Source of the DNA: Alistipes sp.
GTDB lineage: Bacteria; Bacteroidota; Bacteroidia; Bacteroidales; Rikenellaceae
Length of the DNA: 44,731 bases
Assembly (NCBI GenBank): GCA_022511295.1
Contig: JAFLRT010000007.1
Span: 1 to 44,731, forward strand
Direction of reading: 5' to 3'
Shown here: positions 11,289 through 19,714 of the stretch, in pieces
How the letters are laid out: each line of letters opens with the position of its first letter
Numbering within the stretch: position 1 is the first letter of the stretch
Notes under the pieces: model-generated
The model's input: only the letters and a program-made list of their open reading frames with translations
The model's database searches: none
What the model was told of the DNA's origin: nothing
Translations under genes and position numbers: made by a program

Positions 11289-12913
11289 AATTCACGTATA
11301 AAATCTTTAATCTTTATCCTCTGAAACACCATATGAGCCACACTCGCCTCATAGAGTATGCCTATGGTCTCTGAATCTATGAGCGTGAGGCAGGAGTAGC
11401 CCCAGCCAGGCTCCTCATCGAGAAGTATCTTGTTGTTATCGCTCCACGTATGGCCGCCGTCGAGGCTCGCCTTGATTGTTATATGGTGGCGGCCGACGGT
11501 CGTGTCGGGATTTGAGAACAGAAGCAGGTCGCGACCCAGAACATTATCTTCGGCCTCAACATTCAGCAGACTTGCCATACACACCGGTTCACGCAGCGCG
11601 CTGCGGCTCGACGGATGCTCCCTCCACGTCTGACCCATATCATAGGTAACGGCTACGGCACGGCTGCCGCCACGATTGTCGCGCATATTGAGCATAAGCA
11701 CTCCATCCTCAATCTCCACAACCTGCGCCTCGGTCGTATCCATACGCGCACCCGTACCTATATGCCACGTAGTGCCGTTATCACGGCTGTATATAATCGT
11801 CGAGTACGGCATTTGGTTCTCGTCCTTGAACTGCGCCGGAAAGACTAACGTGCCGTCGTGCATCGTGATACCGCGACCCGGACCCTGAAGCAGATAGTAC
11901 CACTCGGGCCTCTTAACCTGCTCGGTGATGTTAATGGGCTTGCTCCAGGTGCGACCGTCATCGTCGCTGCGTACAAGCACAAGTTGTCCGGTCTGCTCAG
12001 GCAGAAGACCCTGCGAGGAGCCGGTCCACGCACGCGAGTTGCCCAAGCCGTGAATCCACGAGGCCACAATCCATATCGTACCCGTATTCTCATCGACAAG
12101 TATAGACGGGTCGCCCACGCCATTCTGTCCGTGCGGCAGACCGCCCGCACCGGCAAATGTCATGGCTATCTGCATCGGTTTCCATGTCTTGCCGCCGTCC
12201 GTGCTGCGGCTCACGCCTATATCTATCTTCTCCTGGAGGTCGGTATGGAAACGGTAGCGAACATCATAAACGGCTATCAGAGTACCTTTCTTTGTCGTGG
12301 CAAGACCCGGTATACGGTACGCCGCCACGTCGTCATCACCCGCATAGCGCACACCGACACCCATACGACGCACCACATCTGCACTCTCTTCGCCTTTGAT
12401 GTGGAACGACTTGCCGTCGATAACGGCAGCCGACACATCGGCCACGATTATCGCATCGGGCGAAGCACCCTTCTTCATCTCGATACTTATCCAGAAATAA
12501 TCGACCGGTCCGAGCATACGCTGTCCTGACGCAAGTACATTTTCACGTTTCGGACGGCGTATCTCACTCTGCAATACGGAGTATGCGGGACGTGCCTCGC
12601 GCATTGCCGCCATATGGTTGCGGGGGATATAGTTATCCACAGGTCGGAAGCGTACGCCGTCATAGAGAGGAGACTCCACACCGCCGTAGTATAGTTTTAC
12701 GGATTTTATCTGCCTGAGGTCGGTATCGTCCGAGAAGCGAAGCACAACATTGTCAAGCCTTTGACCGCCGGCAGCAGGTATACGCATTTCGCACAAGATA
12801 TTGTCGTGGCGGTCGATAAGAACCGGAATCTGCGGATTATGCACATATACCGTATCGGAGGCATATGATGCACCTATAAAAAAAAGGCAAAACAGAAAAA
12901 CGGCTTTTTTCAT
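11285..12913 (-). CDS. nanH: Exported GH33 sialidase (neuraminidase)
   Basis: A 542-residue exo-alpha-sialidase of family GH33 that removes terminal sialic acid. A signal peptide (about 1-19, IGASYAS) is followed by an N-terminal beta-sandwich (about 20-180) typical of Bacteroidales sialidases, then the six-bladed propeller. The propeller opens with YRIPG at 199-203, carrying the arginine of the carboxylate-binding triad. Asp-box repeats are visible at STDGGKTW (237-244), SDDDGRTW (316-323), SRDNGTTW (about 376-383) and SLDGGHTW near 480, plus a degenerate TYDMGQTW. DVRY downstream of YRIP provides the usual Asp region. It sits 45 bases after the sulfatase gene in the same operon. No sialic acid uptake or catabolic genes (nanA/E/K) lie in the window, so the sugar may be used elsewhere or left to other bacteria. 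Confidence 0.94.
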   Translation of the reverse strand: MKKAVFLFCLFFIGASYASDTVYVHNPQIPVLIDRHDNILCEMRIPAAGGQRLDNVVLRFSDDTDLRQIKSVKLYYGGVESPLYDGVRFRPVDNYIPRNHMAAMREARPAYSVLQSEIRRPKRENVLASGQRMLGPVDYFWISIEMKKGASPDAIIVADVSAAVIDGKSFHIKGEESADVVRRMGVGVRYAGDDDVAAYRIPGLATTKKGTLIAVYDVRYRFHTDLQEKIDIGVSRSTDGGKTWKPMQIAMTFAGAGGLPHGQNGVGDPSILVDENTGTIWIVASWIHGLGNSRAWTGSSQGLLPEQTGQLVLVRSDDDGRTWSKPINITEQVKRPEWYYLLQGPGRGITMHDGTLVFPAQFKDENQMPYSTIIYSRDNGTTWHIGTGARMDTTEAQVVEIEDGVLMLNMRDNRGGSRAVAVTYDMGQTWREHPSSRSALREPVCMASLLNVEAEDNVLGRDLLLFSNPDTTVGRHHITIKASLDGGHTWSDNNKILLDEEPGWGYSCLTLIDSETIGILYEASVAHMVFQRIKIKDFIREL

Positions 12914-12958
12914 ATAATATATAAAATGTTATTTTTCAATATAGTACATCATTTTCAG

Positions 12959-14509
12959 TTACTCAAGCGTATCAGAGTAATCGTTTGTGCGTATGCGTTT
13001 CATAAGCATCTCCATCGAGGCGGTAACGGCAGGATTCTTCCTGGCTACATTCTTCTGTTCATCGCTTGTAACATCCATACGGTAAAGTTGCGGTGCGTTC
13101 AGATAGCCGGTCTCGATACGCGGACCCCAGCCAACCATCGGACCGCCCTCGCTCGGCTCGATATATTTCCACTCGCGTGTGCGCAAGGTCAAGGCACGGT
13201 TCGCAGCCATACTTATAACCCATTGGCGGTCGGTATCATCCTCTCCCAAAAGGTTGCCCAGACGATTGTAACTGTCGCACGCCGTATTGCGCGGCAGACG
13301 TGCATCGACAAGCGAGGCGAGCGACGCAAGCCAGTCTATCTGCGACATAAGCGCATCCGACACCGCACCCTTCTTTACCCGTGCAGGCCAGCAGACGATT
13401 GCCGGCACCATAGTTCCGCCCTCAAAAGCACTGTACTTCCCACCGCGAAAATGCCCCGCAGGCAGGTGTCCGTCCACAAGTTCCTCGGCAAGGTCGTCGT
13501 ATCCGTCATCCAGCACAGGACCGTTATCGCTCGAGAAAATTATAAGCGTATTGTCCGCTATTCCGCGCGCCTCGAGTGCATCCATAATCTGTCCCACCGT
13601 CCAGTCGAGCGAGAGTATAGCCTCGCCGCGAAGACCCATAGAACTCTTGCCGCGAAAACGTTCGTGAGGATAGCGCGGCACATGAATATCATTCGTAGCC
13701 ACATACATAAAGAACGGACCGTCGGCGTGCTTGTCTATAAATCGCACAGCATGCAGAGCGATGGAGTCGGCGATACCCTCATCCGTCCACAACGCTTTGC
13801 CGCCGCCCTTCATATATCCGATACGGCTTATGCCATTGACGATAGATTGGTCGTGTCCATGACTCGGGTGCAGTTTGAGCAGTTCGGGGTTGTCGCGACC
13901 CGTCGGTTCACCATCGAAGTTACGGGTGTAGTTGACCTCTATGGGGTGTTCGGGGTCATGGCTTACGACCATACCGTTCTCTATAAAGACACACGGCACA
14001 CGGTCGGATGTCGCAGCCATGATATATGAGTAATCGAAGCCGATATCGGCAGGTCCCGCCGAGAGCATGGCATTCCAGTCCTGCTCGCCCGACTTGTCGC
14101 CCAGACCCAAATGCCATTTGCCGACAGCACAGGTCGAATAACCTCTGCTGCGGAACATGTCGGCCATAGTGAACTGCTCGGGACGTATAATCATAGCCGC
14201 ATCGCCGTTGGATACATTCGTATCGGGACGGCGGAAAGCATATTCGCCGGTAAGCATACCGTAACGCGACGGCGTACTGGTCGCAGCCGAAGTATGAACG
14301 TTGGTAAACCGAGTCCCGTTCTGCGCAAGACGGTCGATATTGGGTGTCTCGGTATGCAGACCGCCATAGCACGGCAGGTCGCCATATCCCAAGTCATCCG
14401 AAAGGATAATTATCACATTGGGACGCGATATATCATTATCGCCGGTATTCCCCTGCGCGTATGCTGCGGCCGGGACCAGCAATGGAATGGCAAAAAGTTT
14501 TTTGTTCAT
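12959..14509 (-). CDS. Exported S1-family sulfatase with a serine-type active site
   Basis: A 516-residue formylglycine sulfatase that removes sulfate esters from glycans. A signal peptide (about 1-19, AAAYAQ) precedes RPNVIIILSDDLGYGD with the metal-binding Asp38-Asp39. The active-site signature is S-T-P-S-R at 78-82, so the formylglycine would come from Ser78 rather than cysteine. In anaerobes such serines are oxidised by a radical SAM maturase (anSME); no such gene lies in this window. SSDNGPVLDDG and FRGGKYSAFEGG are further metal and substrate-side motifs of the family. The substrate, for example galactose or N-acetylglucosamine 6-sulfate of mucins, cannot be read from sequence. It is the first gene of an operon with the sialidase and the esterases and has its own promoter at 14544-14574. 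Confidence 0.92.
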   Translation of the reverse strand: MNKKLFAIPLLVPAAAYAQGNTGDNDISRPNVIIILSDDLGYGDLPCYGGLHTETPNIDRLAQNGTRFTNVHTSAATSTPSRYGMLTGEYAFRRPDTNVSNGDAAMIIRPEQFTMADMFRSRGYSTCAVGKWHLGLGDKSGEQDWNAMLSAGPADIGFDYSYIMAATSDRVPCVFIENGMVVSHDPEHPIEVNYTRNFDGEPTGRDNPELLKLHPSHGHDQSIVNGISRIGYMKGGGKALWTDEGIADSIALHAVRFIDKHADGPFFMYVATNDIHVPRYPHERFRGKSSMGLRGEAILSLDWTVGQIMDALEARGIADNTLIIFSSDNGPVLDDGYDDLAEELVDGHLPAGHFRGGKYSAFEGGTMVPAIVCWPARVKKGAVSDALMSQIDWLASLASLVDARLPRNTACDSYNRLGNLLGEDDTDRQWVISMAANRALTLRTREWKYIEPSEGGPMVGWGPRIETGYLNAPQLYRMDVTSDEQKNVARKNPAVTASMEMLMKRIRTNDYSDTLE

Positions 14510-14543
14510 AATATCAGTGTTTCACAGAGCATAAAACATCTTT

Positions 14544-14574
14544 CAAAGATAAAAATTTATATCTTAACCGCCAA
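14544..14574 (-). promoter_or_regulatory. Promoter of the sulfatase-sialidase-esterase operon
   Basis: On the - strand TTG (14574-14572), 20 bases, then TATCTTTG (14551-14544), a consensus Bacteroidetes promoter. The transcript should start near 14537, about 28 bases before the sulfatase ATG. Confidence 0.7.
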
Positions 14575-14583
14575 GCGCCGTGT

Positions 14584-14613
14584 AAAAAAAAGCCGCATTG
14601 CAATGAATGCGAC
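14584..14613 (-). terminator. Intrinsic terminator of the GH20 gene
   Basis: On the - strand GTCGCATT (14613-14606), a six-base loop, AATGCGGC (14599-14592) with one G-T pair, then eight T. It separates the GH20 gene from the operon that follows it. Confidence 0.82.
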
Positions 14614-14642
14614 TCTGAATATTGTACACTATGAAGCGACTG

Positions 14643-16994
14643 CTACTCTATCGAAATCTCGCCTATAAACATATGCGACTTTTCGCCGGCTGCGCCGTGC
14701 CATGCAGGCATGGAACTTACCGTCTCGGCAACGATACGTACATAGGACGCCGAAACAGGTGCGAAGTCAAGCGTAAAGTTCTTGATTCCGTCAGGTCCGC
14801 CATCGTACTCCTCAGGAACATCCATACGCGCAACCTCTTTGTACTCATTGCCGTCTTCCGAAACCGATACAGCGATGCTCTTGGGAGGGAATATCCAGTT
14901 GCCCTTCTCCACAAGCGACTCCACCGTTACCGATGAGTAGTTGTCTACACCGTGCATATCAACCGTGATATCCATAGGCTCTGCAAGGTAGCCGACCCAC
15001 TCCATATCGGAGAATCCGGTGCTGCCGTGATGTCCGTCGGTGAATGAGTGGGGAGCGTTGTAGGTATATTTGGCCGTAGGTGTGCTGTTGAGCGTTACCG
15101 TATGACCCGTTGCCTTTCCGACTTCGAAAGAGCGCTCGTATGCCGGCACCTCCACACCCTCACGCAATGCCGAAGCCTTCAGCACACAGCTACTGCGTAT
15201 CTCGACGGGGTCGGTATAGAGAGGAGACTCGGCCGTCGGCTGGCTGCCGTCAAGAGTGTAGTGAATGGGGGCTTTGCCCGATGTCGTCAGTTTGACCGTA
15301 ACACAGCCCTTGTCTGCATCGACAGTCGTTTCGCCATTCACATAGAAGATATGCTTTGCGTAGTTGTAGCCCATAGCATCATAAATCTCCTGCATACGGA
15401 AGTTATCGTAGAAACGCTTTTCATCACGCACCTCGGGCTGGCACCACTGCACCTCGCTGAGCGCAGCAAGACGCGGCAGAAGCATATACTCAAGGTGTTC
15501 ATTCGTGGATATGTACTCTGTCCACAGATTGGCCTGAACACCCAAAATATGTTTCTGCTCATCGGGTTCGAGACCATCCATCGGGTCGTATGAGTACACT
15601 CTCTCGACAGGCACGAAACCTCCGATACCGAACGGCTCATTATCAGTATCGAGCGACTGGTAATAGTCGAAGTAGAAGTGTGAGTTGGGCGTCATGACAA
15701 CATCGTTTCCGCGCTTTGCAGCCTCGATGCCGCCCTCACTGCCGCGCCACGACATAATGACTGCCGTGCGGCTGATTTCACCCTCCAGAATCTCGTCCCA
15801 GCCGATGATACGGCGACCGTGTTCGGCGAGGAATTTCTCTACACGCGAGGTAACATAGCACTGAAGATACTGTTCTGCGGAGAATCTGCCATCACCCTTC
15901 AGACCAAGCTCGGCGATACGCGCCTGACAACGGGGACACGCCTTCCAGCGCGCTTTGGGACACTCGTCGCCGCCGATATGTATATACTCCGAGGGGAAGA
16001 GTTCCATAACCTCGGTAAGCACATCTTCGATAAACTCATAGGTCTTCTCATTGCCTGCGCACATAACCTCCTCGGAGACACCCCAACTGTCCCATACCTT
16101 GTACGGGCCGCCGGTGCATCCCAACTCGGGATATGCTTCCAGGGCTGCAACCATATGACCCGGAAGGTCTATCTCGGGGATTACGGTTATGGCACGGTCT
16201 TCGGCATACTTAACAATCTCGCGAATCTCGTCCTGCGTATAGAAACCGCCATGACGCACACCGTCGTTCGTACCCCAGTTTTTGAGTATCACGGTACCGT
16301 CGCGGAAGCCTCCGACAGTTGTCAGAAGGGGATATTTCTTAATCTCGATACGCCATCCCTGGTCATCGGTAAGGTGCCAGTGCAGGCGGTTGAGTTTGTG
16401 TACGGCCATTATATCGATATAACGCTTCACCTCGTCGAGCGGGAAGAAGTGGCGCGACACGTCGAAGTGCATACCGCGATATGCGAAGCGCGGAGCATCC
16501 TCGATAACGGCACAGGGCAGCGTCCAATCGGCATCGGCAACGGTCTGCTCACCATAGACAGCCGCCGGCAGCAGTTGCTTTACGGTCTGCAACGCATAGA
16601 AGAATCCGGCAAAGGACGAAGCCTTAATCTCAACACCATTCTTATTTATTGTAAGCTTATAAGCCTCCTCGGCAACCTCGGGGTCGACAACCAGACGAAT
16701 ACCGTTTGAGGGGGTCTCGCTGAACGTCGAAACGGAGGTCTCTTGTCCCGATGTTTTGCTGAGTTGAGCTGCGAACTCGTTTACAGCCCTAAGCGTGCGT
16801 TCATCGACTTTCTCATCGCACATTACAGGCGCGCCGAGAACCGAATAGGCTCCTTTCATCGTCGTTACGCTGTTAGGATACGGAACCAATGCAGCCAGCT
16901 TTGCCTCCTGCACGGCGTTATCGCACTCCTTGCACGACTGCCATATTGGCACAGCCAATATCAATGTCAAAAGATAAATAAGTTGTTTTTTCAT
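14643..16994 (-). CDS. GH20 beta-N-acetylhexosaminidase, lipoprotein
   Basis: A 783-residue hexosaminidase that removes terminal beta-linked GlcNAc or GalNAc. The N-terminus ends in a lipobox-like WQSC at about residue 20, so the enzyme is probably lipid-anchored, unlike the other hydrolases of the island. A GH20b domain (about 35-150) precedes the TIM barrel, which starts at FAYRGMHFDVSRHFFP and carries LHWHLTDDQGWRIEI. The catalytic pair is Asp343-Glu344 in HIGGDECPKARW, as in substrate-assisted GH20 catalysis. A small chitobiase-type fibronectin-like domain (about 560-630) and a C-terminal F5/8-type discoidin domain (about 640-783) follow and may bind sugar. It is a single-gene unit with its own consensus promoter and terminator, divergent from the GH29 gene. 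Confidence 0.93.
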   Translation of the reverse strand: MKKQLIYLLTLILAVPIWQSCKECDNAVQEAKLAALVPYPNSVTTMKGAYSVLGAPVMCDEKVDERTLRAVNEFAAQLSKTSGQETSVSTFSETPSNGIRLVVDPEVAEEAYKLTINKNGVEIKASSFAGFFYALQTVKQLLPAAVYGEQTVADADWTLPCAVIEDAPRFAYRGMHFDVSRHFFPLDEVKRYIDIMAVHKLNRLHWHLTDDQGWRIEIKKYPLLTTVGGFRDGTVILKNWGTNDGVRHGGFYTQDEIREIVKYAEDRAITVIPEIDLPGHMVAALEAYPELGCTGGPYKVWDSWGVSEEVMCAGNEKTYEFIEDVLTEVMELFPSEYIHIGGDECPKARWKACPRCQARIAELGLKGDGRFSAEQYLQCYVTSRVEKFLAEHGRRIIGWDEILEGEISRTAVIMSWRGSEGGIEAAKRGNDVVMTPNSHFYFDYYQSLDTDNEPFGIGGFVPVERVYSYDPMDGLEPDEQKHILGVQANLWTEYISTNEHLEYMLLPRLAALSEVQWCQPEVRDEKRFYDNFRMQEIYDAMGYNYAKHIFYVNGETTVDADKGCVTVKLTTSGKAPIHYTLDGSQPTAESPLYTDPVEIRSSCVLKASALREGVEVPAYERSFEVGKATGHTVTLNSTPTAKYTYNAPHSFTDGHHGSTGFSDMEWVGYLAEPMDITVDMHGVDNYSSVTVESLVEKGNWIFPPKSIAVSVSEDGNEYKEVARMDVPEEYDGGPDGIKNFTLDFAPVSASYVRIVAETVSSMPAWHGAAGEKSHMFIGEISIE

Positions 16995-17026
16995 TATTAA
17001 ACGTAGTTTTTGGTATTTATTTCGTG

Positions 17027-17056
17027 CAAAAATAATAAAAAATACTGACCTCGCAA
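17027..17056 (-). promoter_or_regulatory. Promoter of the GH20 gene
   Basis: On the - strand TTG (17056-17054), exactly 19 bases, then TATTTTTG (17034-17027). The start would be near 17020, 26 bases before the ATG. Confidence 0.65.
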
Positions 17057-17106
17057 CTCTTCGTCAATAATTGCTCTCTCTTTTTTCTTATTTGCAAAAA
17101 AATGGT

Positions 17107-17114
17107 TATTTTCG
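17107..17114 (+). promoter_or_regulatory. Possible -7 element of the GH29 gene
   Basis: TATTTTCG is a near match to TAnnTTTG with TTC 19 bases upstream; the start would be near 17121, about 54 bases before the ATG. Other candidates in this AT-rich gap are weaker. Confidence 0.33.
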
Positions 17115-17174
17115 ACCTCGAAAAAGCGATGCGGCAGGCTTTTACACCCGCATTACAAAGACAATTTGTTAATT

Positions 17175-18998
17175 ATGAAATATTTATCTCACACGCTAAT
17201 TCTGCCGGCCATATTGTCGGTACTCTCGGCATACGGAAGCACCGGCACCGACGGCAAAAACCGCTATGTAAAGCACCTCGTATTTCCCGAAGGCGCCACA
17301 ATCGAACAGAAGGTCGAGATGGCTGCTCATCTGGTACCCGAACAGCGCCAGCTCGAGTGGCAGAAGCGCGAACTGACAGCCTTTCTCCACTTCGGCATAA
17401 ACACCTTCACCGACCGCGAGTGGGGCGACGGCACCGAAGACCCGACGCTCTTCAACCCCGAACAACTCGATGCCGGACAATGGGTTCGCACGCTCAAGGA
17501 GTGCGGTTTCGAGATGGTAATCCTCACGGCAAAGCACCACGACGGCTTCTGCCTATGGCCTACGGCCACTACAAAGCACTCCGTCGCCTCATCACCTTGG
17601 CGCGACGGCAAGGGTGATGTAGTAGCCGAACTGAGCCGCGCATGCGCAGAGCAGGGGATGAAATTCGGTGTCTATCTTTCGCCCTGGGACCGCAATGCAG
17701 AGTGCTATGGCGACTCGCCGCGTTACAACGACTTCTTCGTCGCACAACTCACAGAGTTGCTTACCAATTACGGACCGGTGGCCGAAGTATGGTTCGACGG
17801 TGCCTGCGGCGAGGGTCCCAACGGACGCAGGCAGGAGTATGACTGGAGCCGTTATATGCAGACCATACGCACCCTCCAGCCCGATGCCGTATCGGCTGTC
17901 ATGGGTGAGGATGTACGCTGGGTCGGCAATGAGGGCGGCGTAGGCCGCGAAACGGAGTGGAGCGCTACGGTGCTGATTCCGGAAGTGTTCGCCGAAGCAT
18001 CGCAAAGCAACGAAGCCAACGGAGTATACCCTATGGCTAAAGATTTGGGCAGTCGCGAGAAGATAGCATCGGCGCGCGAGATGTTCTGGTACCCGTCGGA
18101 GGTGGATGTCTCGATACGCCCGGGATGGTTCTGGCACGCACGTCAGAGCGCAGAGGTAAAGAGTGTGGAGAAACTGGCCGATATATACTTCACATCGGTA
18201 GGCCGCAACTCGGTGCTGCTGCTCAACATACCACCCGACTCACGCGGACTTATAGACGATGCGGATGTTAATCGTCTCTATAAATTTGCGGAGTGGCGCA
18301 ATGCCACCTTCGAGGATAACAGAGTGAGATGCGGCAAGCGTCTGCACAAATTAGACGAGGGTCGCAGCGTGGTATATAAATTCAAGAAGCCATCCGTCGT
18401 CGATGTCATTATGCTGCGCGAGAAGACGGAGTGCGGACAGAGAGTAGAGTCATTCACCGTAGAGGCGAAGACCGCCGAGGGTTGGCATGAGGTTGCACGA
18501 GGAACGACGGTGGGACACAAACGCCTTCTGCGCATAGAGCCTGTCGAGGCGACGGCGCTGCGCGTAACGATTGACGGATGCAGGGCAAAAGCCCTGTTGT
18601 GCGGAGCAGGAGCCTATCTCTCGGCCCCGACCGCTCCAGAGGTGAGCGTGGAGAGCCTTAAACTGCTGCCGCGCGAGGGTCGCACGCTGCTCGAAGGCGA
18701 TGCACTGACGCTCGACCTCGGTTCAGAGCAAACTATTAAGGGGTTTGTATACACGCCTGCAAATGGTGTCTACACACCTGCAACAGCCGTCCGCTACCGA
18801 TTCTCGACGAGCCTCGACGGCAATGTCTGGGAGAGTGCGGCAGAGGGTGAGTTCGGAAACATCGCCAACAATCCCGTAGCGCAGGTCGTGGAACTGGACG
18901 CTGTGCGCAAGGCTCGTTATGTACGTCTCGAGGGTACGGCTCTCGACGGCTCCGAGACCCTCATTCCGGCCGACGATACGGAGTTGATAGGCGAATAG
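17175..18998 (+). CDS. Exported GH29 alpha-L-fucosidase
   Basis: A 607-residue retaining alpha-L-fucosidase. After a signal peptide (about 1-22) the GH29 barrel shows FLHFGINTFTDREWGDG, LTAKHHDGFCLWPT and the nucleophile Asp208 in EVWFDGACGEG. The sequence around EWGDGTEDPTLFNP and the short ending of the barrel near residue 350 resemble the GH29-B group, which prefers alpha-1,3/1,4-fucose on branched Lewis-type glycans; this is an inference. A C-terminal discoidin-like (F5/8C) region spans about 360-607. The ATG at 17175 is used; an in-frame TTG lies three codons upstream. Together with the GH95 enzyme it gives the island two fucosidases of complementary linkage preference. It is divergent from the GH20 gene with 180 bases between the two starts. 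Confidence 0.92.
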   Translation: MKYLSHTLILPAILSVLSAYGSTGTDGKNRYVKHLVFPEGATIEQKVEMAAHLVPEQRQLEWQKRELTAFLHFGINTFTDREWGDGTEDPTLFNPEQLDAGQWVRTLKECGFEMVILTAKHHDGFCLWPTATTKHSVASSPWRDGKGDVVAELSRACAEQGMKFGVYLSPWDRNAECYGDSPRYNDFFVAQLTELLTNYGPVAEVWFDGACGEGPNGRRQEYDWSRYMQTIRTLQPDAVSAVMGEDVRWVGNEGGVGRETEWSATVLIPEVFAEASQSNEANGVYPMAKDLGSREKIASAREMFWYPSEVDVSIRPGWFWHARQSAEVKSVEKLADIYFTSVGRNSVLLLNIPPDSRGLIDDADVNRLYKFAEWRNATFEDNRVRCGKRLHKLDEGRSVVYKFKKPSVVDVIMLREKTECGQRVESFTVEAKTAEGWHEVARGTTVGHKRLLRIEPVEATALRVTIDGCRAKALLCGAGAYLSAPTAPEVSVESLKLLPREGRTLLEGDALTLDLGSEQTIKGFVYTPANGVYTPATAVRYRFSTSLDGNVWESAAEGEFGNIANNPVAQVVELDAVRKARYVRLEGTALDGSETLIPADDTELIGE

Positions 18999-19094
18999 AG
19001 TTTCCGCACGCCACCGACACAAAGGCGCCCTTGCATCATATATGGTCGCAAGAGCGGAGAGAGGTACAATCTTTTTCCGGTTTCGGAACATTTA

Positions 19095-19125
19095 TTGCCG
19101 TCCGCAAGGGCGGCAACTCTTTTTC
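19095..19125 (+). terminator. Terminator-like hairpin just before the FUSC-like gene
   Basis: TTGCCGTCC (19095-19103) pairs with GGGCGGCAA (19108-19116) around a GCAA tetraloop and is followed by CTCTTTTT. It could end the GH29 transcript, but it finishes only four bases before the ATG at 19129, so it may act as an attenuator or as a block on ribosome binding. Confidence 0.6.
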
Positions 19126-19128
19126 CGT

Positions 19129-19704
19129 ATGACCGTAAAAAACATAGCACTTCGTGCGCAGTCGCTCGTTACAAAGGCTTTCGGGCGGGTACAAATTTTC
19201 GTTCTGATTATAATGTGTGCAGGTATACTCCTGGCATATCTCGCCGGTATGTACCTTTCAGGGTCTATACACGCCCCTTCGCGATGGATGGGAGCCTTGC
19301 TGGCCTGCTCTTCGGTAGTGGCCATACTGCAAAAGAGAGCCTATAAAGACTCTCTCAAACTCGGCATAACACGTGTCGCCGGTACATTTACAGGGGCATT
19401 GGTGGCATACCTCTACCTGCTGTTCTTCCATTTCACGGTGGAAGGAATGTTAATCTCGGTATTCATCCTCGAGATGCTGTTTATGCTCTTCAACATCTAC
19501 AACAACAGCCATATAGCCACTATAACATTGCTCACCATACTGCTCGTATCGCAACAGTCGCCCGATGTCAATCCCGCCATGAACTGCCTGTTGCGATTCA
19601 CCGAGGCGGCTGTCGGCGTCGGGTCAGGCGTGGCCCTTATGTGGGTCATAGAGAAGTGGAACAAGGTCTGGCAGCGTGTACACAAAAGGATAAAAGAGAG
19701 ATAG
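19129..19704 (+). CDS. Short FUSC/aromatic-acid-exporter-like membrane protein
   Basis: A 191-residue inner-membrane protein with about six hydrophobic segments clustered as in the membrane half of the FUSC/ArAE exporter family (GILLAYLAGMYLSG, WMGALLACSSVVAILQK, ITRVAGTFTGALVAYLY, ATITLLTILLVSQ). The family motif R-x-x-x-T-x-x-G (RVAGTFTGALVA) and the closing FTEAAVGVGSGVAL (family form: R-x-x-D/E-x-x-x-G) are visible. Full-length exporters are two to three times longer and have a cytoplasmic domain; this form ends soon after the membrane part with a basic tail. The start at 19129 fits the first membrane segment, but the frame is open upstream to 19042 without a better start. Cargo unknown. 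It converges with the urea transporter gene, 10 bases away. Confidence 0.7.
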   Translation: MTVKNIALRAQSLVTKAFGRVQIFVLIIMCAGILLAYLAGMYLSGSIHAPSRWMGALLACSSVVAILQKRAYKDSLKLGITRVAGTFTGALVAYLYLLFFHFTVEGMLISVFILEMLFMLFNIYNNSHIATITLLTILLVSQQSPDVNPAMNCLLRFTEAAVGVGSGVALMWVIEKWNKVWQRVHKRIKER

Positions 19705-19714
19705 CAATCCTCGT

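Noticed and set aside
12926..14029. A 367-codon open frame on the + strand inside the sulfatase region
   Set aside because: Composition is that of a reverse-strand shadow, rich in Arg and His; the sulfatase frame has all motifs.
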